From: Cenococcum geophilum 1.58
Lineage: Eukaryota > Ascomycota > Dothideomycetes > Gloniales > Gloniaceae
Direction of reading: 5' to 3'
DNA: 64,000 nucleotides
NCBI GenBank assembly: GCA_001692895.1
Contig: KV748205.1
Span: 1 to 64,000, forward strand
Below are positions 12,855 through 24,059 of the stretch, one piece after another. The notes below the pieces were generated by a model, which worked only from the letters and a program-made list of their open reading frames with translations, was not told the origin of the DNA and ran no database searches. Positions within the stretch are counted from its first letter, which is position 1, and each line of letters begins with the position of its first letter. The translations under genes and the position numbers were made by a program.

Positions 12855-13135
12855 ATAGTTATATAGGAATATAAAATATGCAAAATATAAAATGTATAAA
12901 ATATGCAAAATGTATAAAATATATAAAATATATAAAATATATAAAACGTGTAAAATATATAGGCTCTGCGCGTTTGCTGCGAGTTGCTGTAAAATGCGTA
13001 GGCTCTGTGCAGTTTGCTATAAGTTACTGCAAAATACGTAGGCTCTGTGTAGTTTGCCGCAAAATACACAAACCGCACAAGACTATATACGACTGCCGCG
13101 ACCGTATAGTTTGCCGCAAATTGCCGCAAACTGCA
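12855..13135. repeat. AAAATATAT tract and reiterated GTAGGCTCTGTGCAG motif
   Basis: 12870-12960 is an AAAATATAT-type tract. About 12960-13060 holds three to four divergent copies of a ~48-bp unit around 'taggctctgtgcagtttgc'. The unit resembles the loop of the inverted repeat at 11197-11370, which links the two ends of this stretch. Confidence 0.6.
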
Positions 13136-13163
13136 ACAATGAGCCCGAAAAAAAATTTCCTGA

Positions 13164-14469
13164 TGGAGGGTAATATACCTAATTATTAACTTACTAAAAA
13201 CCTTAAATTATTCTAAAATTGCATTAACAATAAAGACACGGTATTTAATAGCGGGGAGGAGAAATAATAATAGCTTTTTAACCTTATCGGGAAACGGATA
13301 CCTTATACACCTGCTTAAATACCTAATAAAGTTAATCCTTATAAAAACAACGATAATATAAAGGGCGATATATAAGAGGATACGGTTTAGGGAGGTGTAC
13401 AAAAACATACCTCAATTATTTTAAGGACTTAAAAGGCTATAGTAAAGCTAAAATAGGCTTACCTAAGCTAATAAAGAACTATAGTGAGGCTAAAATAGAC
13501 TTACCTTAACTGGCGGATACAGTTACGGTTTCTAAATACGTTTTGCCGGTAACTTAAGGTATATTTATAAGACCCCTATATTTATTTAGCAATACTAATA
13601 AGTAGAAAATAGCTTAGCTAATCTTATAACATTTCATAGAGTTACATCTCCCCTATTTAAAGTATTAACGATTTCCAATACTATAATTTCGCGTAGACAA
13701 CTAAAGTATCTTATCTTATAGTTGCCTTCTTATTATATAAGAAAGGACTTAAGATATCTCTAAAGCCCTAGTTATAAATCATTCGTATTTATATTTAGCC
13801 TTATCACAGTAATATACTAGTATCCTACCTGGGTTTTAGTTATGGATATACTACTAAAGAGACTTACATTATACTATACTAAGAACCCCCGTCTTTTTCA
13901 CTATTATACTAAGATATATAAACTACTTAAAGATATTATAATAGAGATAGCTAAGAGAAGCAAACCGTATAAGCAAGGAGATTAATTAGGAAAGGCATTA
14001 GAGGATTTATTAGAAGAGATATTAAGAAGAAAAGTATATAAGAGAAAGGTGGATCCTACCGTAGATAGAGATTCTAAGAGGTCTAAGGTATAAGAGATTT
14101 CTTATAGGAAAAGATATTTGTAATTACATTTTTAACTTTTAGCATTTATTAAGAATTAAGGCGTTAATTAGAATTTCTTTAGTTTAGTATTTTATTTCTA
14201 TCTAGTTACTTCTATATTAAGAATATCTTATTATTATTTACGTGTAAAGGAACAAGTTTTTGCATATTGGATTAAAGTTAGAGAGACTCGCTTATAGTAT
14301 AGAGGTGCGTTTTAAAAGTCTTTACCACTAAGAAATTGACCGCCTTAGCTTACCGCCTTCTAAATCTAGATATCCTCCCATTCTAGGGTGCGAGTTGACC
14401 TTGAATTTCATAGGGTAGTAGTATTCTTATATGCCTGTTTGGTATATATACATACTTAGTTAAAACTGC
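13164..14469. other. RIP-degraded DNA with no gene recognised
   Basis: AT-rich sequence without an intact frame. Around 13845-14100 (+) a short lysine- and glutamate-rich coding-like stretch (KIYKLLKDI, LEDLLEEIL) suggests an old gene remnant that I cannot assign. 13438-13465 and 13482-13509 are near-identical 28-bp copies. Confidence 0.4.
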
Positions 14470-14553
14470 GTAGAATCCTTGGCGTTTACTTTCCTACGTA
14501 ACCTAGTCACTTTTTATATGGACGCTTTTGCTTAGGTCAGTATACTATAGGCC
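14470..14553 (+). repeat. Repeat X, left half of the interrupted copy
   Basis: The sequence ending 'cagtatactataggcc' matches 33500-33580, which ends 'tagtatgctgtaggca'. Its continuation is found at 26817-26860, on the other side of the 12.3-kb composite element. This is therefore the left half of a copy of repeat X split by that insertion. The last nine bases (14545-14553) are the target duplication. Confidence 0.65.
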
Positions 14554-15039
14554 TTACCTTAGCGAGCTTAGACGTGATTTTTTTGGCTAGCGTTAGAATA
14601 ACAGCTACGCCGTCTCCTTCTTACAAAATCACGTCTAAGAGGGTTTAGCGAGTTTTGTTAAAAGCATAAGCAAAATTCGCTAAATAGAGGTTACGGATAT
14701 CTAATTTATTTATTTACATAACGCGTTATTATTACTCAAAGTTTATATATTATTTTTAAGACTTAGGGCTTCTAAATAGTATAAATTTTATAATACGGCT
14801 ATTGCTTAGTCCTAATATTAATTTCGTTAAAGTTAAAAACGCGTTATTAAAAGCCTAAGCACGTATTGTATCTTATTAAATAGTCTGCTAATATTAATAA
14901 AACTATATAGATATGTAGATATCTACTACTTAAAGCTATTACAATACCTAGTAGGTGCTATAGTTGGGTTCTTCCTTAAAAATATCCTCCCTTGGCCTAG
15001 AGTACCTCTGCTACTACTAGGGGGTAAGCTTTAGGCAAA

Positions 15040-15520
15040 GCCTCATATAGAGCCCTAGTAGAGCTTCGTGCAAAGCTTTATGTAGAGCTTAATGTAGGGC
15101 TTCGTGTAGAGCCACGTGCAGGCATACAGACGTGTAGACGTTTGTACGGGCGATCAGTTGCAGAGACGTTTATAGAGACGATTATATGGGCAATTGATTA
15201 ATTAATTGTATGGGTGTTCGTACGGGCGTTCGTACGAGCGATTGTAGAACCTTCCTAGTATATTAGTGCTGCGTGTTAGTAGAGCTTTAGAGCTCTATAT
15301 AGGGCTTCGAGCAAAGCCTCGAGCAGAGCTTCGAGTAGAGCTTTTACAGAGCTTCGTACGGAGCTTCGTGTAGAGCTTTCGCAGAGCTTCGAGCAGAGCT
15401 TTATACGGAGCTTCGTGCAGAGCTTTTACAGAGCATTGGTAGAGCTCCGTACAGAGCTCCGTGCAGGTCTCCCCCTAAGTTTCGTTCCGCAGAGCTCTCG
15501 CAAAGCTCCACAGCTCTACG
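15040..15520. repeat. 12-bp minisatellite array C
   Basis: Irregular units of AGAGCTTCGTGC/AGCTTCGAGC, split by a unique-looking stretch (15110-15270) with 'gtgcaggcatacagacg'. It occupies the same position inside the composite's left end as array D does inside 20650-22386, so it is an internal part of the element and not an independent satellite. Confidence 0.8.
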
Positions 15521-15766
15521 TAGAGGGCTGGCGGCGTGGGCGTAAGCGTTCTGCGTTAGTGTTTACCGAGTGGCTTAGCGGTACAGAGGTAGAATTAGGG
15601 CCTCTACAGCGACGAATTCCTCTCAACGTCGCGCGCGTATAAGGAGCTAAAGATCTCATAACTTATAGAGTAGGCTTTTTTTTATAATTTGGCGTAATTT
15701 TTATATTAACAGGTACTGTAGGAGGGTGGATTAATTTCGTTAAAGTTAATGAGGTCTTCTTATATA

Positions 15767-16339
15767 TACTAAATTAATTTTGAGCGAGAGTTTAGATTGG
15801 TTTGAAAATAGGCTTTAATTGGTTACTATTTGTTAGGTCACGTATAGGGACCGTGCTACCCTATCAAATCGCGACCAATACTTGCACTTACGATGCACCC
15901 CCTAATAGTAGGTAAATAAAATTTAAATTTATGTAGATTATAGAGCTTGCAAAGCGCTTTAAAATGACACTACTTTTGTCTATATATCTTAAGGCTAAGT
16001 AATATTATACTAATGTAAAGTTTTAGAGCTCTAGGGTGTATGGAGCTCTGTACGGAGCTCTATAGGCTCTACAAATTTGCAACCTTATAACCTCTTCCTA
16101 CCCCTTACTGCTCTCTACCTTCTACCCTAGTTGCTACTCCCTATCTACTACCTAAATGCCTTCCGATCGTATATTTTGTAATACCTATAAGCAGTATTGC
16201 TCTTCCGCTAACTTTGCTACGAACCGTTATAGAGCTCTATATAAGACCTATAACTCTTATAGGGTTAATTCTTTATTTACTCTTTTTTAACCTACTACCT
16301 TTCTAACTCTATATAGGAGAAAAGAAATAAACGGTCCTA
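15767..16339. other. Left junction of the interior insert
   Basis: Homology with the inner element stops after TCTTATATA (15758-15766), which recurs at 26669-26677 where homology resumes. The stretch after it is non-coding. It includes an AGCTCTGTACGGAGCTCT-type inverted motif near 16050-16070. It is probably the Helitron 5' flank; the exact Helitron terminus is not recognisable. Confidence 0.4.
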
Positions 16340-17307
16340 ATGACCTTTAGCGGACCAAACTACAGCCGCTACTACTTCTGCCGCTACTTCTCCCCTTATA
16401 CCGCCCGTATTAATCCAGCCGTAACCGCCCGTATTAATTTAGCCGCAACCGCCCGTATTAATTTAGCCGCGACCATCTGTATTAATCTAGCCGCGACCTC
16501 CTACGGTCCGCCCTATTACGGAGCAGCTAGATCGTGGTCCTACTACTATCCGCCCTATTATAGAGCAGCTAGATCTCGGTCCTATAAACGTTACCTACAA
16601 CTCCTATACGGCCCTATATTAGATTAATAAACGTATTAGTATATTAAAGCCTAGCGATCTACGGTTTAAAGCCTGCTATAAGCATGGTGACGTAAACCTC
16701 CCTCTATTCTAGCCTCCGCTGGAATATCTACGCGGCCTTTTAGAGTCCTATAATACTTCTACTAGGTAGTTTAGGGAGCGGCTCCGCGCATATAATGTAG
16801 TATTGGCTTTTACGTCCGTAAATTGTACCGTTACTAACTATAGTATAGCCCATGGTAGCCTAAATTGCTTCTAGATACATAGTAAGCTTTACTATCTACA
16901 GGGCCCGCTAGAGCCTCCTACTAACGTTACTCCGCGGTATGCCTAGCTATACTTTTACGACCCTAGCTATACTATAGATATCCAGCTACGGGCCCATCCT
17001 AATACCTAGCTAGATGCGACTATTCTGTGGTGCCTTACTACTATGCTATCTAAGGTACGGAACCCTTTTATCGCCCTTTATTAAACCGCAAGGGAACGGC
17101 TTTAGGATTAGCCTATAACGACCCCATTACGGATTATCTTAAACCTATAGATGCGGCTTATCTTAAAGGCTAGTACTAATCGCCGCTGTAAGAACCTACT
17201 AATAAGTAACAAGGTAGCCATTATTATACCAGACAAGTACAGTGATACCAGCTTCCGTAATATTATACTTGTAGAGCGTTATACGCCTAATAAGCAGCCG
17301 CGATACT
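16340..17307 (+). pseudogene. Helitron Rep/helicase protein relic, N-terminal part
   Basis: From the ATG at 16340 a 95-codon open stretch carries a ~10-residue repeat (ARINLAAT). After stops, a region typical of fungal Helitron proteins follows: LEYLRGLLES near 16720, RLRAYNVVLAFTSVNCT at about 16780-16830, YLQGPLEPP near 16900, and VAIIIPDKYSDTSFRNI at 17215-17265. The reading ends at 17307, where the 1.27-kb LTR mini-element is inserted; it resumes in the same protein at 18586. Helitrons replicate by rolling circle using a Rep endonuclease fused to a PIF1-type helicase. Stops of the TAG/TAA type mark RIP. Confidence 0.8.
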
Positions 17308-18580
17308 TGTCACAGTACGTGCGGACTGTCAAGGTACGATGTACGAGGTGACTGTATATCATTGACAAACGATGTCGTGTGAGGATCTATGTAGGAGGTG
17401 AGGTGGATATATACACGTCGCTCAGGGGTCAGGTCTGTGCTCGTGTCATGACAACACTGAGTCATAACAACGTGTCAGGTCAGGTGCCGTGACAGTACAC
17501 CCCCCTTCGGAAGGCGAGCTCCTGTGAGCCAAGTGACGGCAGTAAAAACACGGGGAAAAAATAGACCATATCCTCATCCTTCCAGTCCTCAAAGTTCTCG
17601 TCCTTCCAGTCCTTAAAGGTCCTCGTCCTTACAGTCCTCAGACCCTCCTACCTATATCCCTACTACATCGGCTCTCCGCTAGCACTCGTCTCGAGTGGCT
17701 AGATAACAATATAAAGCTGAGGCGAAGGAGCGAAACTAATATGGAAAACGGAGGAGACGGAAAAAAAAATGTAACCGCGGGGCGTATTGCGGATATTGAC
17801 TCTCGAAAGGCTCGGGGGTTACGAAGATCGAGGTTATTGCGTAGACTCGAAAGGCTCGGAGTGCGGAGATCGAGGTTAAAACGTAGATTCTTGGTCGCGG
17901 TAAACTTGTAGTATCTATGATGCGGGATTCGAAGACGGAGACGGAGATGGGAGACGAGATCGTAACCCCATAGTCCTTACACTGTAATCAAAGACACGAG
18001 GACATAGCCCGCAGGGTGTCTCCCTGCAGCCGGCTTTAAGAAACTCGGGACGTGAAGCAGAAGCATGGCTAGATACGGAGACTCGGAGACTGAGAAGAGG
18101 AACCATAGCCCGCAGGGTGTCTCCCTGCTGCCGGCCTAGGAAACTCAGAGACTGAGAAAGAGAAACTATAGCCCGCAGGGGTGTCTCCCTGCTGCCAGCT
18201 TAGAAACTCAAGAGAGAAGACGAAGTTGGCTCGGGAAATCGGAATAGATTTGACTTGACGTGCAGAGATTGTCGTAGAACGAGGGTAAGAATCCCGCCCG
18301 CCGGTAGGGTCGAAGCTTTGGAACGTAGCTTCTGGAAACGGTTGGAAACAAAGCCACTACCGGGGGCGTTATAAGATGACACGACATACACTGTCACAGT
18401 ACGGTGCGGACTGTCAAGGTACGATGTACGAGGTGACTGTATATCAATGACAAACGATGTCGTGTGAGGATCTATGTAGGGAGGTGAGGTGGTATATATA
18501 CACGTCGCTCAGGGGTCAGGTCTGTGCTCGTGTCATGACAACACTGAGTCATAACAACGTGTCAGGTCAGTGCCGTGACA
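17308..18580. mobile_element. Small non-autonomous LTR element (TRIM-like)
   Basis: Direct repeats at 17308-17494 and 18392-18580 (187 and 189 bp) are nearly identical. They begin TGTCACAGTACG and end GTGCCGTGACA (TG...CA with inverted ends). The whole is flanked by a perfect 5-bp duplication ATACT (17303-17307 and 18581-18585). The 0.9-kb interior has no long frame. It holds reiterated 'gcccgcagggtgtctccctg' blocks at about 18006, 18110 and 18172. A C-run right after the first LTR (17500-17508) would be a polypurine tract on the minus strand, hinting at minus orientation. No primer-binding site is recognised. Base composition is balanced and CA/TG are kept, so it arrived after, or escaped, RIP. 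Confidence 0.88.
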
Positions 18581-18585
18581 ATACT

Positions 18586-20640
18586 GCTGTATTAACTTAA
18601 CGCATGCCATATATATACCGCTCCACTATATACTACTCTTTCCTTGCGGTAATACTAGCTGGCACTAAGGTCTCTAGCTACGCAACTCTAATTAAGCCCG
18701 CTAGTAAGCCCGCTAGTAAGACCGTTTAATACAGTAGGCGTACTTTTAGTTCTACCTACATATCCGTAATAACTTTAGGTTAGTCCCTTTTACCTACTGC
18801 TAGCTATTTTAGCAGTATATTATAGATATATAGGCGCTATATAATTAAAATAAGCTTAACTAGATCCGCTCCCACTAATTAAACCTCCACGTGGAGCTGT
18901 ATAATGGCATTACAGATACTCTTACCCGCCATAATCTAGACTCTTAATTATTAGGCCGCCACGTAGTTCTTCTATTAAGTTTCCTTAGCGGAGCTCGCTT
19001 TATCGGCCAGTGCTATTAGGATTTAATAGCTATTGTCCGTAAATACGGCCGTCTAAGTATATTTATTACGTTTACTACTAACCCTAGGTAGGAAGAGATT
19101 ACCCGCAAGCTACTACCTAACTAGACCGCTATAGATAGGCCCGATCTAGTTATACGCGTCTTCTGCGTAAAAGTTACCTACCTCCTATACGACCTAAAAC
19201 GGAAGCAGATCTTCGGCTAGTACTACGGCTCTGTCTAGACTATTAAGTACTAAAAACGGGGCCTGCCCTATTAGTACCTGCTACTCTTTCTATATCCGCA
19301 TAACTATAATAGGCTGCTAGACCTAGCCGTTATTAACCGTTTTATATCCGCTGAGCTTTTATAGCCGGAGAATAATTCTACTAGTCGTCTTACTAAGATT
19401 GTAAAGTTGATAATAGTTTACGGCCCTTGCGGCTTCTAGAATCCGCGAGCCCCCTATATAGTTGCCCTAGGGCTAGGCCTTCCGCCGACCTACTTAAAGC
19501 GGTACCCTAAGCGTTTTAACCCTACTACTATTGTACATAAGGACGGCTATCCAGAATACTGCTATTATAATAATCTGCGGTTATAGTCTATCCGCTTACT
19601 AGGGGGAGTTATATTTAAAATAGATAACTGCTAGATTATTCTATACTCCCTATATCTAACCATAAAGTATTATATGTATATAAATGTTAAGATCTACGCC
19701 TCCGTAAAGTCCGTTAAGTATATCCACAAGTATATATATAAGGGGAGCGACCGCACCACTTTACGGCTTATAGACGGCGATAAGGTAAGCTAGTATTTAC
19801 AGGGCTATTATATCAGCCCGTCTAAGGCTATCTAGCGGCTATTTAAGTTTCCCGTTTATAAGGAGTACCCCCCTATAATCTAGCTTGCGGTACACCTTTT
19901 AGGCAAGCAGCCCGTATATTTTTAGGCCGATTAATCTACTAAGGAGATTTAGCAGCGCCTTAAGCTCTCTTGCTCTACACTAACGGCCTTTTTTAAGTAT
20001 AATGCGGAGCATAATAATACCTGTAACCGCCTATATTAAAACTTCCCTAAGCGGTATACCTTTATTTTAAAGTAATAGGAGTAACGTTTACGCTAGCAAG
20101 GCTCTGTAATAGGCCGTATATATTACTACAGTCCTATTATAGGTGAGAGGTTCTACTTACAGCTGCTACTAACGTCTATTCCTAGCCCTACCTCCTTTAA
20201 GGACCTCTGTACTATTGCTAGTATAGTTTATTTAACCTTTTAGGCCGCCTGCGTGGCCCTAGGGCTACTAAAGGATAATTATAAGTAGATCGATTGCTTA
20301 ACGGAGGCCGCCGTTTTTGCCGTTAGCGCCTAGCTACGCTCCTTATTTGTAACCGCTTTACTTTACGGCCCTATTGCGGAGCCAGTTACTTTATAGGACC
20401 GCTTTAAACAGTCTATTTACGATAATCTGCCTCACTTTCTAGCCCGCTAGCCTAATGCTCCTCCTACAATTAGCAAGGATAATAACGCCTATTTTAATTA
20501 CGGCCTATACCTTATCTATTAGATACTTACTAATTACTAAAAGACACTTGCGGACTATAGCCTGCCCTAGTTCCAGCACTAATAGGGTATTATTACGGAG
20601 GGAAGTAACCCGCTTTTAGTAGCCGAGCTATAATAATATA
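18586..20640 (+). pseudogene. Helitron Rep (HUH endonuclease) domain relic
   Basis: This continues the Helitron protein after the insertion. YIPLHYILLFPCGNTSWH lies near 18610-18665. The segment around 19150-19260 (VTYLLYDLKRKQIFG) leads into RGLPY*YLLLFLYPHNY at about 19255-19310. This is the region of the HUH motif of Helitron Rep; the first His is read as Tyr, as expected from C-to-T. Then come AVINRFISAELL (about 19330) and VYGPCG (about 19418). Many in-frame stops are present. The reading stops at 20640-20649, where the 20650-22386 element inserted; the helicase part continues from 22396. Confidence 0.82.
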
Positions 20641-20649
20641 ACCCTATAG

Positions 20650-22386
20650 TTACCTCAGCGAGCTCAGACGCGATTTTTTAGCTAGCATCGGAATAACCTA
20701 CGCCGTCTTCCGAATTGCAAAATCACGTCTGAGAGGGTTTGGCGAGTTTTGTTAAAAGCATAAGCAAAATCCGCAAAATGGATATTGCGGATATCTAATT
20801 CATTTATTCACACAACGCGTTATTATTACTAAAAGTTAATACAATATTTTTAAAAACTAGGGCTTCTAAATGGTACGAATTTTATAATACGGCTATGGCT
20901 TAGTCCTGATATTAATTTCGTTAAAGTTAAAAAACGCGTTGTTAAAAGCATAAGCACATATTATATCTTATTAAATAGTCTACTAATATAGATAAAACTA
21001 TACAGATATATAGACATCTACTACTTAAAGCCATTGCAACACTTAGTAGGTGCTATAGTTGGGTCCTTCCTTGAAAATATCCTCCCTTGGCCCGGAGTGC
21101 CTCTACTACTGCTAGGGGGCAGAACCTCGTGCAGAGCCTTAGTAAAGCCTCGTGCAGAGCCAGTAGAGCTTCGTGCAGAGCTTCGTGCAGAGATTCGTGC
21201 AGAGATTCGTGCAGAGATTCGTGCAGAGATTCGTGCAGAGATTCGTGCAGAGATTCGTGCAGAGATTCGTGCAGAGAGCTTTGAGGGGCTCTATATAGGC
21301 TCGGCAGAGCTTCGGTCAGAGCTTCGAGCTTCGAGCAAGCTTCGAGCAGAGCTTCGAGGGCTTCGAGCAGAGCTTTGATCAGAGCTTTGAGTAAGAGCTC
21401 GAGCAGAGCTTCGGCATAGCTTCGTGGCAGAGCCACGTGCAGGCGTGCTAGGACGTGTTAGATGGCAAAAACGTGCAGACGTGCAGACGTGCAGACGTGC
21501 AGACCGGTGCAAGACTGCAGGACGTTCGTTACGGGCGATCAATGCAGAACGTTTGTAGAGACGACGTTATGGGCGTTCATACGGGGTTCATACGGCGATT
21601 GTAGAACCTTCCTAGTATATTAGTGCTGCGTTTAGTAGAGCTTTGAGCTCGTATATAGGGCTTGCGAGCAGAGCCTCGAGTAGAGCTTCGAGACAGACAG
21701 CCTCGAGCAGAGCCTCAAGCAGAGCTTTAAGCAGAGCTTCGAGCAGAGCTTCGAGTAGAGCTTTTACAGAGCTTCGTACGGAGCTTCGTGCAGAGCCTCC
21801 GCAGAGCCTTAGTAGAGGACTCCGTGCAGAGTCCGTGCAGAGCTCCGTGCAGGTCTCCCCCTAAGCTTCGTTCTGCAGAGCTCTCGCAAAGCTCTACAGC
21901 TCTACACAGACGCGGAGCTTATAACTTCTATTAGGCGCTACACCATACCTATAAAGGGCTGTAAAGTAAATAAATTAAATAGGTATATAGCAGATGGAAT
22001 ACCTACTAGTTGCGAAGAGGCTGGTGCGTAGGCGTAAGCGTGTTTACTACGCGCCTCAGTAGGGCAGGGGAATTAGAGCCTCTGCGGCAACGAACTCCTC
22101 TTAATATCGCGCGTGTATAAGGAGCTAAAGATCTCATAACTTATAGAGTAGGCTTTTCTCTATAATTTGGTGTAATTTTTATGTTAATAGGTATTATAGG
22201 AGGGCAGATTAATTTTGTTAAAGTTAATAAGGTCTTCTCATATAAACCGTGTTTAGGTTTTCCTACAAATCTCGCCAAAGTCTCTCAGACCACGAAAACG
22301 ATTGCCGTCCTAAATCAGCTTAGCGGACGGTGCGGATATTCCTATATCCGCACAATCGATTTCTTGGTCTGAGCTCGCTGAGGTAA
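20650..22386. mobile_element. 1.74-kb Mutator-like element with perfect TIRs
   Basis: The first 20 bases, TTACCTCAGCGAGCTCAGAC, are the exact inverse complement of the last 20 (22367-22386). The element is flanked by a perfect 9-bp duplication ACCCTATAG (20641-20649 and 22387-22395) inside the Helitron gene. The interior holds minisatellite D and short palindromic stretches, including 'gcggatattcctatatccgc' near 22332-22351. No transposase is visible, so it is non-autonomous. It is the intact reference for the ends of the 14554-26816 composite. Fewer transitions than in the composite suggest a later insertion. Confidence 0.9.
21120..21900. repeat. 12-bp minisatellite array D inside the Mutator-like element
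   Basis: 21170-21275 is a clean run of AGATTCGTGCAG units. Looser AGAGCTTCGAGC units follow at 21300-21440 and 21650-21890. Between them is a GTGCAGACGTGC section. The frames through it (several phases, both strands) encode only short repeats and are not genes. Confidence 0.85.
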
Positions 22387-22395
22387 ACCCTATAG

Positions 22396-23830
22396 AGGAA
22401 GAACGCTAGTTTACTAAGCTACGCTAGTAGCTAAATACGGACCAAGCAGCGTGCTTTAATACTGTCGTTGCCGCTATAAATACCAATCCGTAGACGGCCC
22501 GCTTCTTCCTCTAGGGCCCTACAGGCACTAATAAAACGTTTCTCTATCGCTGTCTCTACTACTACTACCGCTCACGCGGTAAGATTGTTCTTTATATAGC
22601 TTCTTCTAGTATTACGGCCCTCCTACTACCCGGCGGCCGTACTACCTACTCCTGTTTTCGGATACCTATTAATCTACATAAAGAGTCTACTTATAATATC
22701 TCTAAAAACTCAAATCTAGCCAAGCTTTTACGCTATACCTCTCTGCTTATTTAGGATAAGGTGCTAATATAGCACCGCTACTACTTTAAAGCCGTACACC
22801 GTATACTTACGGACGTCCGTTTTAACAACTCTACCTTTAGCGGGCTCCCTACTATCTTAGGCAGTAACTTTACTTAGATACTACCTATTATCCCATAGGG
22901 GAACCGCGCAGCCATTATAGGTGCCTACCTACAGCGGTTATTCCTCTAGCCTACCTTCTATATACTATCCCTACGGTTAAATATATATATCCGCTAGGGC
23001 GAGACAAATTAGTAGTTCGCAGCTTGGGTATAAGACCTATCTTACAATATAGCCCTAGCTAGTAGTATTACTCTCCCGCTTAGTATAGGCCAGTTCTAGT
23101 CCTAGGAACCCTTTTATAGGCATATATACCCTCCACAACTACTTGCTCAGGCATATACTACTCTTAATACCTTCTATAATCGCGCTATCCTAACCATTTG
23201 TAATAATACTATAGCTAAGATTAACGAGGCTATCCTTGCGCGGCTCTACGGCTCCCTAAGTATATTTTATTCTATAGACTCTATAGAGTAAAATAGAGAA
23301 GAGGATTATATAGAACTGCCGCCAGCAGAGCTCCTACAGATATTTAACCCTACTAGCCTACCTCCGTTAAAGCTTTCCCTAAAGGTAGGCGCGCCTATAA
23401 TCCTTTTACAGAACCTCTACCCTAAGAAAGGGCTCTATAACGGCACCTATATAGTTATTACGCGCCTAGGCCGGCGCTATATTGAAACTTAGATGCTTAG
23501 CGGCAGCTTTTACGGGCAGCTACGGCTAATCCCTTGCATTAAGCTTACCTCTACAGACGGAGAACTGCCGTTTATTGTTAGTAGAAGGCAGTTTCCAATC
23601 CGGCTATGCTTTGCTATAATAGTAAATAAGTCATAGGGGCAGTCTTTTAACTTTATCGGTGTTAATTTGCGTATACTAGTCTTTACGCATAGGCAGTTAT
23701 ATATTGCGCTATTAAGAGTAACAGATATACGCGGGCTTTCGCTATTACTGCCGTAGGGAGGCGATACCGCTACCGCTACTACTACTAATATTATATATCT
23801 AGAGGTGTTACTACCCGTTATAGGCTAAGA
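22396..23830 (+). pseudogene. Helitron PIF1-type helicase domain relic
   Basis: The Walker A motif is visible at 22515-22538 as GPTGTNKT, where the family has GTGKT. It is followed by FLYRCL, then LYIASSSITALLLPGGRT at about 22590-22643. Next are SCFRIPINLH, a Walker B-like region (LLI*DKV) at about 22741-22760, and LPIIP*GNRAAIIGAYLQR at about 22880-22940. C-terminal helicase motifs follow near 23400-23760. This order is that of the PIF1 helicase fused to Rep in Helitrons. Stops (TAG for CAG or TGG) occur throughout. The protein would have unwound DNA during rolling-circle transposition; this copy is dead. Confidence 0.85.
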
Positions 23831-23844
23831 CGCGGGGGGATAGT

Positions 23845-23975
23845 ATGGCAGCGGTGGCAGTAGTAGGGTAGTAGTAGGGCAGCAGCAGGGTAGCAGTAGG
23901 GTAGTAGTAGGGCAGTAGTAGGGCAGTAGTAGGGTAGACTAAGTTTAGAAAGCTAAAAGCCCGCCATAGTATTTA
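23845..23975. repeat. AGTAGGGC/T array plus conserved AAAAGCCCGCC block, copy 1
   Basis: Units of AGTAGTAGGGC run to about 23937 and are followed by a block ending AAAAGCCCGCC (23954-23965). The same pairing is found at 26400-26570. It could be the 3' terminal region of the Helitron family, since it lies just after the helicase relic, but no CTRR end with a hairpin could be fixed. Confidence 0.6.
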
Positions 23976-24059
23976 TCTAGAAGTCTTACTTTCGTAATAA
24001 GGTATGTTATTTTATTATATAACTACTTCTATAACTGCCCTATAGGGCCAGTAAAACTT

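Larger units (their letters stand above)
11161..13163. mobile_element. Candidate TIR element enclosing minisatellite B
   Basis: The left end (11161-11193) and the reverse complement of the right end (13131-13163) align over about 33 bp with a few mismatches: T[T/C]AGGAA, a run of T, GGGC, then TGTTG. Between them lie an inverted repeat, minisatellite B, a dispersed repeat with a tetranucleotide tail, and a short reiterated motif. No transposase is present. No convincing target duplication is seen because the left end abuts the Gypsy LTR. This could be a large non-autonomous DNA transposon or a chance pairing of related repeats. Confidence 0.35.

Noticed and set aside
12900-13130. CRISPR-like spaced repeats
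   Set aside because: Units are degenerate with no unique spacers, the context is eukaryotic and no cas genes occur.
21034-21864. Several frames inside the 1.74-kb Mutator-like element
   Set aside because: They consist of minisatellite translation; no transposase motif is present.
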